A stretch of DNA of 64,000 nt from Sulfurimonas sp. (GTDB lineage Bacteria; Campylobacterota; Campylobacteria; Campylobacterales; Sulfurimonadaceae). The stretch spans positions 1 through 64,000 of the forward strand of contig VMSZ01000001.1 of assembly GCA_013791885.1 (NCBI GenBank). The letters run 5' to 3'. Positions within the stretch are counted from its first letter, which is position 1. Every line of letters begins with the position of its first letter. Below are positions 60,333-64,000 of the stretch, piece after piece. Made by a program: the position numbers and the translations under genes. The notes under the pieces are model-generated. The model saw nothing but the letters and a program-made list of their open reading frames with translations, ran no database searches and was not told the DNA's origin.

Positions 60333-63300
60333 ATGCAATTCGCAACTTTAAGAACAATCGTTTCCAATATCACCGTTACTCTGCGTGAAACGCACAGCAT
60401 TGCAAAAGCACTTGAAGAGATGTCTAAGCACAGCATCAGTTCTATTGTTATCGTGGATGAAAAAAACCGTCCCATAGGAATTTTTACCGAACATGATGCG
60501 CTTCGTATTGTGAGCGAGATGATTGACCAAGAAATACCGCTGAGTAAGGTTATGACACGAAATCCCTTCTGCGTGGAACAGTCACAACATCTGCACGATG
60601 CCTATATGATGATGGAGGAAAAAGCTTATCGTCATCTTGTCATTGTTGATGAGGTCGGAGAGTTTGTCGGAATAGTAAGTGAGGGAGATTTCTTACGCCA
60701 CATGGGTTTTGATGCGCTGAACAGGTTTAAAACCGTTGCTGAGGCTATGAGTAATGCCCCTCTGGTTATTCAGTCAGATGTGTTGATGATAACTGTTGCG
60801 AAACTGATGAAAGAGCATAAGTGTGACTATGCAATAGTGATTGAAAATATGTGTCCGATTGGCTTGATAACAGAACGTGATATTATATATTCCCATGAGG
60901 ATATGCAAGGTAAAGCAGCAGAGAAGCTCTTGAATCATGCAATAAAGACCATAAAACAGAATCTACTTTTACACGAAGCAGCAGAGCTTATGAAAGAGCA
61001 TAGTGTTCATCAGCTTGTTGTTGTGGACGATAACGAACATTTATCGGGAGTTTTGAATCGTCACGATATTTTGAAAGCTGTACATGGAAGTTATTTTGAG
61101 TTTTTAGTGCAACTTATCAACCAAAAAAACGATACGATTGCCCAGCTTCAAGAGCGAAAAAAAGAGCTTAGAGCCAAAAAAGATTTGCTCGAAGAAAGCA
61201 CAATTAAATATAGAAAACTTTTTGAGGCTATTCCGGATGGAACTGTTCTGCTAGACGTTCAAACATTAAGGGCGGTGGAGTTTAACAGTGCGGCACATGA
61301 GTATCTTGGTTACAGTGCAGAAGAGTTTTCAAAACTGAGCATTTCTGATTATGAGATAATAGAAAGCCCGGAGGAAACGCAGCGGCGGATAGGTGTAATC
61401 AAAAGTCAGGGATATGATATTTTTGAAACTAAACACCGCACGAAAGAGGGAAAAATTATTGATGTCTGGGTTAATGCCGTAGCCGTTGAGATATCCGGCC
61501 AGAATTATATTATAGCGGTGTATAGAGATATAACAGTACAAAAAGAAACGCAAGAGAATTTCGCGCAACAGAGCTCATTTTTACAATCCCTTCTTAAAAA
61601 TATTCCGGATTTGGTCTGGTTGAAAGATTTGGATGGTGTTTATCTGGCTTGTAACGAAATGTTTGAACGTCTCTATAACGCCAAAGAATCAGAGATAATC
61701 GGAAAAGATGATTTTGATTTTGTGGATACTGAGCTGGCTACTTTTTTTCGCGAGCATGACAAGGCGGCAGTGGCGGCCGGAGGTTCACGTACGAATGAGG
61801 AGTTCTTGGTATTTGGCGATGGCAGCTATCAAGGTTTTTTTGAGACAGTAAAGACACCTATGAAAGACATTCATGGAAATGTTATAGGTGTCCTGGGAAT
61901 CGCTCGTGATATCAGTGAGAGAAAAGCCAAAGACGATGAGAGTGCTAATGTTCAGGCTTTGGCACATGTGGGCACGTGGTCCTGGGATATTCTCAAGGAT
62001 GAGTTTATCGGGAGCTCTGAGGGATATCGTATTTTTGGAATTCCCCAGGGTGAAAAAGTTGGCCTGAAGGATGTTTTAAAACGATTTTCATCCCAAGACC
62101 GTGCGAGGGTTCAGGAGCAATTGCTTAATACGTCAAGAACAAAACAGCAGGTCGGTTCACTCTATCGTTTAAACGTGCAAGATGGTGATGATATCTGGAT
62201 TAAGACACATACGGAATTTCAATACAATGAAAAACATCAGCCAATTAAAGCTGCAGGAATCTTTCAGGATGTAAGTGAGCAGATACGACACGAAAAAGAG
62301 CTGCAAAAAAAAGATGAAGACCTTTCTGCTGCGCAGGCAATAGCGCATATCGGAAGCTGGCGACTCAAAATCAAAGATAATATTCTTGAATGGTCTGATG
62401 AGACCTACAGGATTTTCGGCATAGAGATAAGAGCCCCTTTAACATATGAGATGTTTTTGGAACGTATTCATCCTGAAGATGCTGAAAAAGTGGCTCTTGC
62501 ATGGCAGAGGGCCTTAGAGGGAGAAAAGTACGATATAGAACATAGAATCATTGTGGACGGTACAACCAAGTGGGTGCATGAGCAGGCGAAGCTTAACTCG
62601 GATAAGGCCGGCAATATTCTTGATGGTATTGGAATGGTTCAGGAGATTACACAAAGAAAACTTTATGAGCAGAAACTTGAAACACTCGCTAATTATGACC
62701 CGCTGACAGGATTGGCTAACCGCGGACTTTTGGTTTCGTATTTGCAAAAGATAATTGAAGGAGCAAAACGTAATAAAAGTCAGATAGCTCTGCTGATGTT
62801 TGATTTGGACCGCTTTAAAGATATCAATGACAGTTATGGACATAATGCGGGGGATGAACTATTACAACAGGTTGCAAAACGTTTTTCTTCCCGTTTGCGT
62901 GAGGGAGACCTCATAAGCCGTTTGGGCGGAGATGAATTTGCTGTTGTGATGAATAATTTTACGCATCCGGAAGATGCAGGAAGACTTGCAGAGGAGATGA
63001 TAGAGACTCTTTCTATGAATTATCAGCTTTCTGCAGGAGTATCAGTTCACATAGGGGCAAGTGTGGGAATAGTTATATTCCCTGATCATGCAAGTGATGC
63101 ACAGACTCTTTTGCAATATGCGGATGCGGCACTTTACAAATCAAAGTCGGAAGGACGGGCTACATACCGCTACTATAGTGATGAATTGACTCAATCAGCG
63201 CGTAAACGCATAGAGTGTGAAACTAATCTGCGTCTTGCGATTACAAACAAGGAGTTTGAAGTCTACTACCAGCCTCAAGTGCATATTGCATCCGGACGTA

Positions 63301-63962
63301 TTATCGGTGCCGAAGCGCTTATTCGCTGGAATAATCCAAAACGCGGACTTGTTTCGCCTGCGGAGTTTATTCCTGTTGCAGAAGATACCGGTTTGATTGG
63401 TGAAATAGGGGAGTGGGTGTTAAATGAGACCTGCAGACAGGGAAAAATCTGGCTTAACCAAGGGCACAGACTTACTTTGGCTGTTAATCTTTCAGCACAT
63501 CAAATCAGATATCAGGATGTAGTGTCAATTGTCGAGAAAGCTATTAAGCAAAGCGGTTTTGAAGCGAATCGTTTGGAGCTTGAGCTGACCGAAAGCGCAC
63601 TTATGCAAAGAGAGGAAGAGACAGTTGAAATTCTTCACAGTCTCAGAGCCAAAGGAATAAGGCTGGCAATTGATGACTTTGGAACAGGGTATTCATCCTT
63701 GAGTTATTTAAAGCGCTTTCCGATAGACATACTTAAAATTGACAAAAGTTTTGTTGATGATGTTCCCTATGATGCCGATGACAACGCGATAGTCAGTGCT
63801 ATTATCGCGATGGGGCAAGCTTTGGGCTTTCAAGTTTTGGCAGAGGGTGTCGAGCAGGAAGAACAACTTCGGTTTTTAGAAGAAAAAGGGTGTACGATGT
63901 ATCAAGGGTATTATAAAAGCAAGCCTCTGCCTGCAAAAGAGTTTGAAAAACTTTTAAAATAA
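60333..63962 (+). CDS. Four-CBS, multi-PAS, GGDEF-EAL signalling protein
   Basis: 1209 residues, no membrane helix. Two Bateman pairs (four CBS motifs, about 5-255, e.g. GIFTEHDALRIV, GIVSEGDFLRHM, GLITERDIIYSH, GVLNRHDILKAV), a short coiled coil (about 262-285), four PAS domains (about 290-780), a GGDEF domain with intact GGDEFAVV (about 868) and an EAL domain with EALIRW (about 993), DDFGTGYSSL and KIDKSFVDD. Both catalytic centres look intact, so net synthesis or degradation of c-di-GMP is unresolved. CBS domains often sense adenosine nucleotides. Starts 26 bp after the ODP gene. Confidence 0.92.
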   Translation: MQFATLRTIVSNITVTLRETHSIAKALEEMSKHSISSIVIVDEKNRPIGIFTEHDALRIVSEMIDQEIPLSKVMTRNPFCVEQSQHLHDAYMMMEEKAYRHLVIVDEVGEFVGIVSEGDFLRHMGFDALNRFKTVAEAMSNAPLVIQSDVLMITVAKLMKEHKCDYAIVIENMCPIGLITERDIIYSHEDMQGKAAEKLLNHAIKTIKQNLLLHEAAELMKEHSVHQLVVVDDNEHLSGVLNRHDILKAVHGSYFEFLVQLINQKNDTIAQLQERKKELRAKKDLLEESTIKYRKLFEAIPDGTVLLDVQTLRAVEFNSAAHEYLGYSAEEFSKLSISDYEIIESPEETQRRIGVIKSQGYDIFETKHRTKEGKIIDVWVNAVAVEISGQNYIIAVYRDITVQKETQENFAQQSSFLQSLLKNIPDLVWLKDLDGVYLACNEMFERLYNAKESEIIGKDDFDFVDTELATFFREHDKAAVAAGGSRTNEEFLVFGDGSYQGFFETVKTPMKDIHGNVIGVLGIARDISERKAKDDESANVQALAHVGTWSWDILKDEFIGSSEGYRIFGIPQGEKVGLKDVLKRFSSQDRARVQEQLLNTSRTKQQVGSLYRLNVQDGDDIWIKTHTEFQYNEKHQPIKAAGIFQDVSEQIRHEKELQKKDEDLSAAQAIAHIGSWRLKIKDNILEWSDETYRIFGIEIRAPLTYEMFLERIHPEDAEKVALAWQRALEGEKYDIEHRIIVDGTTKWVHEQAKLNSDKAGNILDGIGMVQEITQRKLYEQKLETLANYDPLTGLANRGLLVSYLQKIIEGAKRNKSQIALLMFDLDRFKDINDSYGHNAGDELLQQVAKRFSSRLREGDLISRLGGDEFAVVMNNFTHPEDAGRLAEEMIETLSMNYQLSAGVSVHIGASVGIVIFPDHASDAQTLLQYADAALYKSKSEGRATYRYYSDELTQSARKRIECETNLRLAITNKEFEVYYQPQVHIASGRIIGAEALIRWNNPKRGLVSPAEFIPVAEDTGLIGEIGEWVLNETCRQGKIWLNQGHRLTLAVNLSAHQIRYQDVVSIVEKAIKQSGFEANRLELELTESALMQREEETVEILHSLRAKGIRLAIDDFGTGYSSLSYLKRFPIDILKIDKSFVDDVPYDADDNAIVSAIIAMGQALGFQVLAEGVEQEEQLRFLEEKGCTMYQGYYKSKPLPAKEFEKLLK

Positions 63963-64000
63963 AAGTGTAATGCTCGTACCGCTGTTTTCTTTTGATTCGA

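Overview
The window reads as chromosomal DNA of a mesophilic, sulfur-associated Campylobacterota (Epsilonproteobacteria) close to Sulfurimonas. The A+T-rich sequence, the gene orders speE-like/coaE/dapF, tig/clpP/def and TPR/rnhA/rnc/aroC, a NifS/NifU pair as the FeS assembly system, CcoG, and many sensory c-di-GMP proteins all point that way. Naming Sulfurimonas is an inference from gene content; no search was run. No rRNA, tRNA or CRISPR array was seen.

Layout. 0.2-4.3 kb: a FadL-type porin, then an operon of three exported DUF302-like proteins. 4.3-19.8 kb: housekeeping genes (purM, truncated SpeE-like, coaE, dapF, prfA, rpsT, glmM, lspA, tig, clpP, degenerate GGDEF, def, comM, metH). 19.9-27 kb: a recombinase-like regulator with a palindromic promoter/operator, ccoG, a DUF748 giant and a YeiH transporter. 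27-33 kb: a tight cluster of a small conserved gene, TPR protein, rnhA, rnc, a microORF and aroC, facing an LRV-repeat/unknown/Mrp operon. 33.2-41.9 kb: a periplasmic molybdenum enzyme operon with a rhodanese, a type II DMSO-reductase catalytic subunit (Tat signal, His/Cys FeS ligands, Asp Mo ligand), a NarH-like FeS subunit, a haem b subunit fused to a cytochrome c domain, a lipoprotein, a TorD chaperone and a multi-cluster ferredoxin. Its substrate is not evident; the rhodanese suggests sulfur chemistry. 41.9-48.3 kb: moaC, mobA, ompA, leuC and several unknowns. 48.5-51.6 kb: nifS, nifU and a 2OG oxygenase. 51.6-56.1 kb: small exported proteins, a CitE-like lyase, a HerA-like ATPase and a zinc metallopeptidase. 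56.1-57.4 kb: a small accessory island of two promoter-poor genes separated by attC-like sites and closed by a duplicated 3' end of the metallopeptidase gene; no integrase is present. 57.4-64 kb: a cytochrome b561-like protein and a three-gene signalling set (REC-PAS-PilZ, ODP-type diiron protein, CBS-PAS-GGDEF-EAL).

Two patterns stand out beyond the genes. The heptamer AAACGCA/TGCGTTT occurs about 90 times on both strands by eye, roughly ten times the expectation for this composition. It sits in coding and intergenic DNA and forms at least one terminator as an inverted pair, which is how DNA-uptake sequences behave in naturally competent bacteria. The island at 56.1-57.4 kb looks like an integron cassette pair stranded outside an integron.
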